A stretch of DNA of 13,564 bases from Acetobacteraceae bacterium (GCA_027311485.1 DAICYU010000043.1:1-13564), one strand, 5' to 3'; shown: positions 6,421 to 12,911, counted from the first letter of the stretch. The notes: a model not told the origin generated them from the letters alone. Program-made: numbers and translations.

Positions 6421-6492
6421 TTCAACCGCCTGCAGACATGGTTATGATCGGAACTAATGTCGAAAATTCGGCGGGTTGAAGGCTTTTTCTTT
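6421..6492 (+). terminator. Nested inverted repeat followed by a T-tract (terminator, attenuator or small RNA end)
   Basis: TTCAACCGCC (6421-6430) pairs with GGCGGGTTGAA (6470-6480), 10 bp with one bulged G. GACAT (6435-6439) pairs with ATGTC (6457-6461) inside it, with GTT (6441-6443) and AAC (6452-6454) further in. GGCTTTTTCTTT (6481-6492) follows directly. This is the shape of an intrinsic terminator on the plus strand, but no known plus-strand gene ends here. It lies about 50-120 bases before the ftsB start and could be a leader attenuator or the end of a small RNA. Confidence 0.4.
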
Positions 6493-6542
6493 ATCGGCCG
6501 GCGCCGCCAGGGTAAGAACGATGCGGTCTGCGGGAGAAAATT

Positions 6543-6872
6543 ATGTCACTGGGCCTGGATCTGAAGCGACGCCTCAAGGCTGTAATCGCGCCGTCCATCT
6601 TCCTGGCGCTTACCGCCTATTTCGGCTGGAACGCGACGCAGGGTGATCGCGGATTGGTCGCCTATGCCAAGCGGCAGGAACTTTTGCGCCAGGTCATCGC
6701 GGAGCAGAATGCCGCGAAGGCGGAGCGGGATTCCTGGCAGATCCGCGTCTCCGGGCTGCGTGCGAAGCATCTTGATCCGGACACGTTGGATGAGCGGGCG
6801 CGATCAATGCTGAACCTCGCCGACCCGTCGGAGGTGGTCGTCAAGCTGAGCCAGCAGGACAAGCTATTTTAA
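6543..6872 (+). CDS. ftsB: Septum formation initiator, FtsB/DivIC family
   Basis: A bitopic inner-membrane division protein; FtsB joins FtsL and FtsQ and helps switch on septal peptidoglycan synthesis. 109 residues: a short basic cytoplasmic start (MSLGLDLKRRLK), one membrane segment at about 13-29, then a periplasmic coiled coil from about 41 to 74 (KRQELLRQVIAEQNAAKAER region). The family signature LDPDTLDERARSMLNLADPSEVVV follows at 77-100 (quoted here as LDPDTLDERAR, 77-87, plus the NLADPSEVV block). ATG 6543 has GGAG 7 bases upstream. In related bacteria this gene often precedes pyruvate dehydrogenase genes; here it stands alone and converges with the universal stress gene. The family is secure; FtsB rather than another DivIC-like paralogue is the usual reading for a proteobacterium. 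Confidence 0.92.
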   Translation: MSLGLDLKRRLKAVIAPSIFLALTAYFGWNATQGDRGLVAYAKRQELLRQVIAEQNAAKAERDSWQIRVSGLRAKHLDPDTLDERARSMLNLADPSEVVVKLSQQDKLF

Positions 6873-6963
6873 GGCCACGCGGCGCTTGCACCGACCGCCA
6901 GGCGCGCGGGGTTGGTGGGACGCCGTGCGCCAAATCAACTGATCCACCGGGTGTAAACGCTGG

Positions 6964-6999
6964 CGCTCGGTCGCCGCGGCGACCCTGGGTGTCCCAGCG
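6964..6999. terminator. GC-rich double hairpin between convergent genes
   Basis: A perfect 16-base palindrome GGTCGCCGCGGCGACC (6969-6984) sits directly beside CTGGG-TGT-CCCAG (6985-6997). Outer CGCT (6964-6967) and AGCG (6996-6999) can partly close the pair. It lies between the stops of ftsB (6872) and the universal stress gene (7064), which face each other. There is no T-tract, so it may be a stability or pause hairpin rather than a classical terminator. The rest of the 6873-7063 gap shows nothing I can name. Confidence 0.4.
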
Positions 7000-7063
7000 G
7001 TCCTGTGGCGCGATCCGGCAGTAGCCAGGAACCGAAGTCGCGCCACCGGAGGCTTAGCCGGCC

Positions 7064-7930
7064 TTAACGGTTCATCATCACCGGCAGCGTTGAATTCTCC
7101 AGCACGTGCCGGGTCACACCGCCCAGGATCAACTGCCGCAGCCTGGAGTGCGAATAGGCACCCATCGACAGAAGATCGCACCCAAACGATGCGGCGGCGG
7201 CAAGCAGCCCGGCACCGACCGAGCCGTTGACCGAACGGAAGGTGATGATCTCCGCATGGATGTCGTGCAGCGCAAGATAAGCAGCCAGTTCAGGGGCGGC
7301 CGGCCCACGGCGCTGATACCCCTCGGCCGACAGGATGCCCACCGCGGTGGCGCGTTCCATCCAGGGCATGGCCGCCTGCACCGATGAAGCCGACTCGGCC
7401 GTGCCATTCCAGGCCAGACAAATCCGCATGCCGATATCCGCCGGCGCCTTCTGCGGGGAAATCAGCACCGGGCGGCCGGAATCGAACAGCACCGCATGCA
7501 ACGCGTCCGAGGATGACACATCCTCCCCCGAATCCGGGTGCGGCACCACGGTCAGGTCGGCGAGACGCGCCTGTTGCGCGACAATATCCTCCTCCCGGCC
7601 AGTGACGGCGGCGAAGCTGGCGGTGGCGTGGTCGGACCGCGCGTGGCCCTCCTGCACCTGCACGTCGTGGCGGGCAACGAACCGTTCGAACATCGAGCGC
7701 ACTGCATGGGCGCGGTCGTTGCTCTCCCGCTCGGTGGCGGACATCATCTCCTCGATCATTGCGCCGGACAGGCCTTCGCCCGCCAGCGGCGCGACGTCGC
7801 GGCTATCGACACGCACGTGCAAGGCGGTGACATGCGCGTTCCACTTCCGCGCAATCATCAGCGCCGTCGCCAGCGCCGCCTCACCCGCCGCGGTTCCGGT
7901 CAAGGGCAGCAGAACCTTGCGTATCGCCAT
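7064..7930 (-). CDS. Two-domain universal stress protein (UspA family)
   Basis: Cytoplasmic Usp-fold protein of 288 residues made of two tandem Usp domains (about 1-158 and 166-288), each ending in a hydrophobic strand (RPVLIS at 153-158; LPVMMNR at 282-288). Usp proteins bind ATP or other ligands and support survival under stress. The ATP-loop region in the second domain reads MGAYSHSRLRQLILGGVT (256-273). Against the canonical G-x2-G-x9-G-[ST] pattern, the second Gly is Ser260 and the final Ser/Thr is Gly271. Nucleotide binding is therefore uncertain. ATG 7930 is fixed by a long AGGAGGAGGGG ribosome-binding sequence just upstream. An upstream in-frame ATG at 7987 is rejected because the ribosome site would fall inside the gene. 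The function in this organism is not evident. Confidence 0.92.
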   Translation of the reverse strand: MAIRKVLLPLTGTAAGEAALATALMIARKWNAHVTALHVRVDSRDVAPLAGEGLSGAMIEEMMSATERESNDRAHAVRSMFERFVARHDVQVQEGHARSDHATASFAAVTGREEDIVAQQARLADLTVVPHPDSGEDVSSSDALHAVLFDSGRPVLISPQKAPADIGMRICLAWNGTAESASSVQAAMPWMERATAVGILSAEGYQRRGPAAPELAAYLALHDIHAEIITFRSVNGSVGAGLLAAAASFGCDLLSMGAYSHSRLRQLILGGVTRHVLENSTLPVMMNR

Positions 7931-7970
7931 GAACCCCTCCTCCTGGGCTTGCACCGAGAGCAATGCAGGT

Positions 7971-7987
7971 TTGCATTTCAAGTGCAA
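7971..7987. repeat. Short inverted repeat upstream of the universal stress gene
   Basis: TTGCA-TTTCAAG-TGCAA has 5-bp arms and a 7-base centre, 41-57 bases upstream of the ATG. Read on the minus strand, the centre holds CTTGAAA, a good heat-shock -35 hexamer, but no convincing -10 follows at the right distance. It may be an operator; support is weak. Confidence 0.25.
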
Positions 7988-8004
7988 GTGGCATTAGCGC
8001 TGCA

Positions 8005-8622
8005 TCAAGGAAACAGCTTCGTCTGCAACCAGATGCCACCGGCGTCCCGCTGGTAGATCGTGCGGTCGTGCAGGCGGAACGGCATATCCTGCCAGAACTC
8101 GAACCGCGTTGGCATCACGCGGTAGCCGGACCAGTATGCCGGGCGGGGAATCTGATCCTCCGGAAACCGACGCTCCGCCTCCGCCAGACGCTCTTCCAAA
8201 ATCCCCCGCTCGGCCAGCGGACGGGACTGCTGCGATGCCCAGGCGCCCAGGCGTGAAATCCGCGGACGAGATGCGTAGTAGGCATCAGCCTCGGCGTCCG
8301 TCACATCCTCCACCCCGCCCTCGATGCGGATCTGCCGGTGCAGCGACTTCCAGTAGAACAACAGGCAGACGCGCGGGTTTGACGCGAGGTCCTCGCCCTT
8401 GCGGCTTTCCTTGTTGGTGTAGAAGACGAAGCCGCGCTCATCCATGCCCTTCAGCAGCACCGCGCGGGCGGACGGTTGCCCGTCGGCGCCAACCGTCGCC
8501 AGGATCATGGCGTTGGGATCGTTGACCTCGGCTGTTTCGGCTTCCGCCATCCAGGCCTGGAACTGCTTGAACGGGGAAGCGGCCAAAGGCGTGTCTGCCG
8601 GCATGCGGGCGGTGTCCTTCAT
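8005..8622 (-). CDS. pdxH: Pyridoxamine/pyridoxine 5'-phosphate oxidase
   Basis: An FMN-dependent oxidase that converts pyridoxine or pyridoxamine 5'-phosphate to pyridoxal 5'-phosphate, the active vitamin B6 cofactor; it acts as a dimer in the cytoplasm. 205 residues, near the usual 210-220. The FMN-binding core lies at about 53-102: RAVLLKG, GFVFYTNKESRKGEDLASNP, then FYWKSLHRQIRIEG. Next comes SRLGAWASQQS (123-133). The C-terminal PROSITE-type signature FEFWQDMPFRLHDR lies at 174-187. The protein ends TKLFP, where many homologues end RLxP. The start at ATG 8622 has only a poor Shine-Dalgarno sequence. An alternative in-frame ATG at 8604 with AAGGA about 10 bases upstream is possible and would remove 6 residues. 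It is divergent from the acyl-CoA dehydrogenase gene. Confidence 0.96.
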   Translation of the reverse strand: MKDTARMPADTPLAASPFKQFQAWMAEAETAEVNDPNAMILATVGADGQPSARAVLLKGMDERGFVFYTNKESRKGEDLASNPRVCLLFYWKSLHRQIRIEGGVEDVTDAEADAYYASRPRISRLGAWASQQSRPLAERGILEERLAEAERRFPEDQIPRPAYWSGYRVMPTRFEFWQDMPFRLHDRTIYQRDAGGIWLQTKLFP

Positions 8623-8644
8623 GGGTCGTGGCCGGCGGCGTTAA

Positions 8645-8681
8645 CAGGATGCGCCGCGCGCCGGCAAGCCGCGGCATCCTG
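8645..8681. repeat. Inverted repeat in the pdxH / acyl-CoA dehydrogenase gap
   Basis: CAGGATGC (8645-8652) and GCATCCTG (8674-8681) form an 8-bp stem, and CCGC (8654-8657) with GCGG (8671-8674) extends it inward. It lies 23-59 bases upstream of the pdxH start, so it would be part of the pdxH leader or promoter. Function unknown. Confidence 0.35.
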
Positions 8682-8688
8682 GGGGCTG

Positions 8689-8701
8689 CTGTGCGGCACA
8701 G
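8689..8701. promoter_or_regulatory. Palindrome, candidate operator between divergent genes
   Basis: CTGTGC-G-GCACAG is a perfect 6-bp palindrome around a single base. It lies 90-102 bases upstream of the acyl-CoA dehydrogenase ATG and 67-79 bases upstream of pdxH. The size and symmetry suit a dimeric regulator; none is identified. Confidence 0.3.
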
Positions 8702-8790
8702 TCCTTGCGCCGGATCAATGCGCCTCTTGCGGATTGGCGAAGCGCGGGCGATCACCATACCCAGTTGTGACATCGTTTCGGGAGACCGCT

Positions 8791-9957
8791 ATGCAAGAGA
8801 CCCTTCGCCCCGACCCCCACGCCGAAATCCGTGAGGAGGTGCGGAAGCTGTGCGCTCGGTTCCCCGGCGAATACTGGCGCAAGCTGGATGCGGAGCGCGG
8901 CTACCCCACCGAATTCGTCCGCGCCCTGACCGAAGCCGGCTACCTCGGCGCCCTGATCCCCGAGGAATACGGTGGCGCCGGCCTGCCGATCTCCGCCGCG
9001 GCGGCGATCCTGGAAACCGTCCAGGCCGAGGGCTGTAACGGCGCCGCCTGCCACGCGCAGATGTACATCATGGGCACCATCCTGCGGCATGGCACCGACA
9101 AGCAGAAGCAGACCTACTTGCCGAAGATCGCCACCGGGGAGCTGCGGCTGCAGGCATTCGGCGTCACCGAACCCACCAGCGGCACCGACACGACCAGCCT
9201 GCGCACCTTCGCCAAGCGTGAGGGCGACAAATACATCGTCAACGGCCAGAAGGTCTGGACCAGCCGCGCGGAACACTCGGACCTGATGCTGCTGCTGGCG
9301 CGGACCACGCCGAAGGGCGAGGAGAAGAAGAAGACCGAGGGCCTGTCCACCTTCATCGTCGACATGCGCGCCGCTCTCGGCCACGGCCTGACCATCCGGC
9401 CGATCCGCACGATGATGAACCATAACTCGACCGAAGTGTTCTTCGACAACATGGAAATCCCGGCCGAGAACCTGGTCGGGGTTGAGGGCCGGGGCTTCCG
9501 CTACATCCTGGACGGCATGAACGCCGAACGCCTGCTGATCGCGGCGGAGTGTATCGGCGACGCCAAGTGGTTCCTGCGCAAGGCCACAGACTACGCGCGG
9601 GAGCGGAAGGTTTTCGGCCGCCCCATCGGCCAGAACCAGGGCATCCAGTTCCCGCTCGCCCGGGCCTACGCACAGATGCGCGCGGCCGAGCTGATGGTGC
9701 AGGCCGGGTGCGAAAAGTTCGAGGCCGGTGAGACCCCGGGCGAGGAAGCCAACATGGCGAAGATGCTGGCGGCCGAGGCATCATGGGCGGCGGGCGAGGC
9801 CTGCATCCAGACGCATGGCGGCTTCGGCTTCGCCGAGGAGTACGATGTGGAGCGGAAGTTCCGGGAGACCCGGCTGTATCAGGTGGCGCCGATTTCGACG
9901 AACCTGATCCTGTCCTACATCGCGGAGCATGTGCTGGGGATGCCGCGGAGCTACTGA
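8791..9957 (+). CDS. Acyl-CoA dehydrogenase family protein, probably helix-G-glutamate type
   Basis: An FAD flavoenzyme that introduces an alpha-beta double bond into an acyl-CoA; substrate not identifiable from sequence. 388 residues in one complete set of domains: an N-terminal helical domain, the middle beta domain with the family signature GVTEPTSGTDTTS (124-136), and a C-terminal helical domain with ERKVFGRPIGQNQGIQFPLA (271-290) and QTHGGFGFAEEYDVER (340-355). The usual MCAD-type catalytic Glu (in YEGTS) is replaced by Gln364 in LYQVAPIST. Glu246, in MNAERL, sits where isovaleryl-CoA and long-chain enzymes carry their base. ATG 8791 has GGAG 7 bases upstream. The open frame reaches back to 8476 through the pdxH region, but that part does not resemble the family. 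No other beta-oxidation gene is adjacent. Confidence 0.93.
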   Translation: MQETLRPDPHAEIREEVRKLCARFPGEYWRKLDAERGYPTEFVRALTEAGYLGALIPEEYGGAGLPISAAAAILETVQAEGCNGAACHAQMYIMGTILRHGTDKQKQTYLPKIATGELRLQAFGVTEPTSGTDTTSLRTFAKREGDKYIVNGQKVWTSRAEHSDLMLLLARTTPKGEEKKKTEGLSTFIVDMRAALGHGLTIRPIRTMMNHNSTEVFFDNMEIPAENLVGVEGRGFRYILDGMNAERLLIAAECIGDAKWFLRKATDYARERKVFGRPIGQNQGIQFPLARAYAQMRAAELMVQAGCEKFEAGETPGEEANMAKMLAAEASWAAGEACIQTHGGFGFAEEYDVERKFRETRLYQVAPISTNLILSYIAEHVLGMPRSY

Positions 9958-9967
9958 GGGCATTTTC

Positions 9968-9998
9968 CCGGCGGGGCCTGACGCATGTGCCCCGCCGG
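9968..9998 (+). terminator. Strong GC hairpin after the acyl-CoA dehydrogenase gene
   Basis: CCGGCGGGGC (9968-9977) and GCCCCGCCGG (9989-9998) make a perfect 10-bp stem with an 11-base loop, 10 bases after the stop codon. Only TGCCTGTTT follows, so the T-tract is weak. Its position and strength suggest the 3' end of this transcript. Confidence 0.6.
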
Positions 9999-10038
9999 TG
10001 CCTGTTTCCCCACCGCCTTCGTCTTGCTGTTTGCCTGT

Positions 10039-10064
10039 CCCGGCGTCCGCCCAGCGGCGCCGGG
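10039..10064 (-). terminator. GC hairpin just after the solute-binding protein gene
   Basis: CCCGGCG (10039-10045) and CGCCGGG (10058-10064) form a perfect 7-bp stem with a 12-base loop. It starts one base after the stop codon of the minus-strand gene. There is no T-tract, as at the other convergent ends in this window. Confidence 0.45.
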
Positions 10065-10065
10065 G

Positions 10066-11652
10066 TCAGGCGCGTTTGATCCCGGTGAACAGGATCAGGC
10101 CTTTCTGCATGTCGGTCAGGTCCCGGCGGTAGGCTACCGGCTGATAATACAGGCCGACCGGCAGGCACGGGACGTCGATGAACGCCTGCCGCTGGATGTC
10201 AGCGGCGATCGACTTCAGCGCCGCCGGATCGGTCGTGTGCAGCCACTGGTCGCGCAGCGCCTCCAGCTTCGGCGCGGTGGGCCAGCCAAACCACGCATTC
10301 ATGCCGTTGCCGCGCAGTGCCGCATCGCCGGCTGGATTGTCCCAGTCCAGGCCGCCCCACATCGAGCCGAAAATGCTCCAGCCGCCTTGATCGATCGGCT
10401 GCGTGCGGGTGGTGCGCTGCACGACGGTGCCCCAGTCGGTGGACACGTAATCGACGTTCAGGCCGATCTTGCTCAACATATCCGCGCCGACCTGGCAGAT
10501 CGCCGTAATGCGGGGCACGTCGGCGGCACCCAGGAACACGACTTTCTCGCCGTTGTAGCCGGCAGCGCGAACCTGCTCCTTCAAGGCAGCAAGGTCGGGA
10601 TGGGTGCTCAGGTTCTCCAACCCCGCGTCCGAAGCATAGGCGGAGCTTGGGGCGAAGAACCCGACATGGTCATTGATCACGCCAGGGGCGGCCTCACCGG
10701 CGACCGCTTCCATGAACTCCCGCTGGTTCACCGCCCGCATCGCCGCCTGCCGGATCGCCGGATTGTTGAACGGCGGATGCAGATGGTTGAAGCGGAGGCA
10801 GCCGATGAGACCCGTGGTTTCCACCACCTCGACCCTCAGATTGGAGTCCTTCCTCAGCGTCGGCACAAGGTCCATGACCGGCTGCTCGACCCAGTCGACT
10901 TCACCGGCCTGCAGCGCGGCGGCCTGGGTGGACGGGTCCGGTGTGGTCAGCCACTCGATGCGGTCGAAATGGGTGATGCGCGGGCCGGCACAGAAGCTGG
11001 CGACACCGCCGCGCGGGCTGTACTTATCGAATTTCGCATAGACGTTGCGGGCGCCGGGCACCCGCTGGTCGGCCAGGAAGCGGTAGGGACCGCTGCCGAC
11101 CATCTCGGTCAGCGCGCCCGGCGGCGTGGCCGTCAGACGCTCCGGCATGATCGCCGCCATCAGGTTGGTCGGCTTGGCCAGCGCCTGTGGCAACAGCGGA
11201 AACGGTCGGTTCAGGCGGAACACCACCTGCTTGTCACTTGGCGCCGACAGTTCCGCAGTCGCCGCCATCAGCGCCTGGCCGTAGGCGTCCCGGATAGCCC
11301 ACCGATGCAGGCTCGCGACCACATCGCGGCCGAGGACCGGCGTGCCGTCGTGGAACCACATATTGTCGCGCAGCGTCAGCGTCCATGTCTTGCCGTCGGC
11401 GCTGGTCGTGTAGCCCGCCAGCATCTGCGGCTGCGCGGCGCCGGATGAATCAAGCGCGAACAGGGTGTCGAACACCATCATGACGTGATTGCGCGTGACG
11501 AACGCACTGACTAGCGGATCGAGCAGCGCCAGGTCTGCATAGGGAACGAATTTTAGCGTCGTGGCGGAGGCAGCCCGCACGATGGACGGGCAGATCACGC
11601 CACCCGAAAAAGCAGCTCCCGCTGTCCCGGCAAGAAACTGACGCCTTTTCAT
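10066..11652 (-). CDS. Tat-exported ABC-type solute-binding protein, family 5 (peptide/opine-like)
   Basis: A periplasmic substrate-binding protein of the SBP_bac_5 (DppA/OppA) class, 528 residues. The N-terminus MKRRQFLAGTAG is a twin-arginine signal (Arg3-Arg4), with probable cleavage near residue 27 (VRA). Family features include ADLALLDPL near 39, a W-T-L-x-L-R-D...F-H-D-G-T-P block, SGPYRF, ALQAGEVDW and the RQAAMRAVNQREF segment. The start at ATG 11652 has GGAG 6 bases upstream. The ATG four codons earlier is contained in that ribosome site and is less likely. No permease or ATPase gene adjoins: the next gene downstream is on the other strand. The LacI-type gene upstream points the same way and probably controls it. 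Peptides, opines, nickel or oligosaccharides are all possible ligands; the sequence does not decide. Confidence 0.93.
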   Translation of the reverse strand: MKRRQFLAGTAGAAFSGGVICPSIVRAASATTLKFVPYADLALLDPLVSAFVTRNHVMMVFDTLFALDSSGAAQPQMLAGYTTSADGKTWTLTLRDNMWFHDGTPVLGRDVVASLHRWAIRDAYGQALMAATAELSAPSDKQVVFRLNRPFPLLPQALAKPTNLMAAIMPERLTATPPGALTEMVGSGPYRFLADQRVPGARNVYAKFDKYSPRGGVASFCAGPRITHFDRIEWLTTPDPSTQAAALQAGEVDWVEQPVMDLVPTLRKDSNLRVEVVETTGLIGCLRFNHLHPPFNNPAIRQAAMRAVNQREFMEAVAGEAAPGVINDHVGFFAPSSAYASDAGLENLSTHPDLAALKEQVRAAGYNGEKVVFLGAADVPRITAICQVGADMLSKIGLNVDYVSTDWGTVVQRTTRTQPIDQGGWSIFGSMWGGLDWDNPAGDAALRGNGMNAWFGWPTAPKLEALRDQWLHTTDPAALKSIAADIQRQAFIDVPCLPVGLYYQPVAYRRDLTDMQKGLILFTGIKRA

Positions 11653-11657
11653 CCATA

Positions 11658-11683
11658 TCTCCACATGTGATCGCGTATGGAGA
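11658..11683 (-). promoter_or_regulatory. Hairpin that could mask the ribosome site of the solute-binding protein gene
   Basis: On the minus strand TCTCCA (11683-11678) can pair with TGGAGA (11663-11658), and the latter contains the GGAG Shine-Dalgarno sequence. The stem is 6 bp with a 14-base loop, so it is only moderately stable. Translational control is a guess. Confidence 0.3.
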
Positions 11684-11698
11684 CCAATAAGGCAACAA

Positions 11699-11718
11699 AT
11701 ACGCCAACTTTGGCGTAT
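11699..11718. promoter_or_regulatory. Near-perfect palindrome, candidate LacI-type operator
   Basis: ATACGCCAACTTTGGCGTAT has perfect 9-bp arms around a 2-base centre. It lies 47-66 bases upstream of the solute-binding protein ATG and 58 bases beyond the repressor stop, where an operator for this gene would be expected. LacI-family operators are palindromes of about this length, though most have a central CG, which this lacks. The same sequence could also form a short hairpin at the end of the repressor message. Confidence 0.5.
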
Positions 11719-11776
11719 GATCAGGTACAGCGCGATTGGAGTACAGTTTGGCCGTCAGGCACGCCTGTCCTGCCAG

Positions 11777-12802
11777 TCAGGTGGTGGCGCGTTCGATGAT
11801 GCTGAACGGCACTTGCATGCGGTCCGCGTCGCGCGGCTCTTCCCCTGCCAGGCGGCGCAGCAGCATGGTTGCCGCTGACCGGCCGGTTTCCACCCCTTCC
11901 AGGCTGACGGTGGTAATCGCCGGGTCGCATTGGGCGGCCAGCTCAAAATTGCCAAAGCCGCACACGGCCAGCCGGTCGGGCACCGCCACACCCTGTATTC
12001 GCGCCTCCGTCACCACGCCGAACGCCATCAGATCGGACCCGCAGAACAGCGCACACCGCTCCCCCAGGTCCGGCAGCAGGCTGCGCAAGCCTTCACGGCC
12101 CGCACTGATCGTGCTGGGGGCCGGGACGATCATTTCCCGCACCAGGGTCCCACCAGCCTTGGCGACGCCTTCGACAAAGCCCCGCGCCCGGGACACCGCC
12201 CGTGAGTCGTCGGCCACCAGGACGGCGCAGCGGTCATGTTCCTTGGCGTGAAAGAACGCCGCCACCTCGGCGCCGACCTGCGCATGGCCGAAGCCCAGCA
12301 TCATGTCGATTGGCCGGGATGAGACATCCCAGATCTCCACAACCGGGATGTGCGCCTCGATCAGCATCTGCAGCGCCGCGGGGCTGTACGATGAGCCGGT
12401 GATCAGCAACGCGTCCGGACGGCGGCCCAGCAGGGCGCGGAACAGGCCCTCATCATCAGGATCATGATAGCCGCAGATCGACAGCATCACCTGATAGCCG
12501 GCCTGCCGCATCGAGTCGGTGAACGCCTGCACCAGACCGGCAAACATCGGGTGCGCGATGGTCGGCACGATGGCCGCCACCATCCGCGACTTGCGGGACG
12601 ACAGCCCGCCGGCGATTAGGTTGGGCACGTAGCCCAGACGCTCGATCGCAGCGCGCACCCGGGCCGTCGTCTCCGGTGACACCCGATCGGGCGTGTTCAG
12701 CACGCGCGAAACCGTCATCGGCGCGACACCGGCCGCCGCCGCCACATCGGTGATCTTGATGGGCGCGGAGCGGTTGCTGGGGCCACGCGCCATTTCGGTC
12801 AC
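11777..12802 (-). CDS. LacI-family transcriptional repressor, GntR (gluconate)-like
   Basis: DNA-binding repressor of 341 residues. The N-terminal helix-turn-helix lies at about 16-37 (ITDVAAAAGVAPMTVSRVL), followed by the hinge RLGYVPNLIAGGLSSRKS (55-72). A periplasmic-binding-protein-like effector and dimerisation domain runs from about 73 to the end, ending in a TTVSLEGVETG-type segment. The overall style, including HPMFAGLVQAF and AHIPVVEIWD, resembles the gluconate-utilisation repressor branch of the LacI family. That does not prove the ligand. The frame begins at GTG 12802, with GAGGA about 8 bases upstream. An ATG three codons later (12793) has no ribosome site at a good distance, so GTG is preferred. 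It lies upstream of and co-directional with the solute-binding protein gene, its probable target. Confidence 0.94.
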   Translation of the reverse strand: MTEMARGPSNRSAPIKITDVAAAAGVAPMTVSRVLNTPDRVSPETTARVRAAIERLGYVPNLIAGGLSSRKSRMVAAIVPTIAHPMFAGLVQAFTDSMRQAGYQVMLSICGYHDPDDEGLFRALLGRRPDALLITGSSYSPAALQMLIEAHIPVVEIWDVSSRPIDMMLGFGHAQVGAEVAAFFHAKEHDRCAVLVADDSRAVSRARGFVEGVAKAGGTLVREMIVPAPSTISAGREGLRSLLPDLGERCALFCGSDLMAFGVVTEARIQGVAVPDRLAVCGFGNFELAAQCDPAITTVSLEGVETGRSAATMLLRRLAGEEPRDADRMQVPFSIIERATT

Positions 12803-12835
12803 GACCGTATCCTCGGCTGTTGTTCAACGGCCTCG

Positions 12836-12864
12836 AGTCTAGCCTGCCGGGGCGCAATCGGCCA
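12836..12864 (-). promoter_or_regulatory. Weak candidate promoter of the repressor gene
   Basis: On the minus strand TGGCCG (12864-12859), a 17-base spacer, and TAGACT (12841-12836) match -35 and -10 hexamers at 3 of 6 and 4 of 6. Its value is mainly positional, being next to the palindrome at 12865-12878. Confidence 0.25.
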
Positions 12865-12878
12865 GCGTTCATGAACGC
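12865..12878. promoter_or_regulatory. Perfect 14-bp palindrome, candidate autoregulatory operator
   Basis: GCGTTCATGAACGC is a perfect palindrome 63-76 bases upstream of the repressor GTG, abutting the candidate -35. LacI-family regulators commonly control themselves through such sites. It does not resemble the palindrome at 11699-11718, so both cannot be consensus sites for the same protein unless recognition is loose. Confidence 0.4.
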
Positions 12879-12911
12879 ATGTCCAGATTTCCCGGTACAC
12901 CGTTTATGGCC

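Noticed and set aside
5896..6447. Plus-strand frame with repeated hydrophobic LPxLALV units, resembling a membrane repeat protein
   Set aside because: It is the antisense reading of the 24-bp repeats of the secreted protein, whose strand has a signal peptide and a strong ribosome site.
8476..8790. N-terminal extension of the acyl-CoA dehydrogenase frame
   Set aside because: The extension lies over pdxH and the intergenic gap, has no family similarity, and the ATG at 8791 has a proper ribosome site.
9985..11448. Long plus-strand open frame (487 residues) opposite the solute-binding protein gene
   Set aside because: Antisense shadow typical of GC-rich DNA: composition is Arg/Gly/His-rich with no domain, while the minus strand encodes a clear family member.
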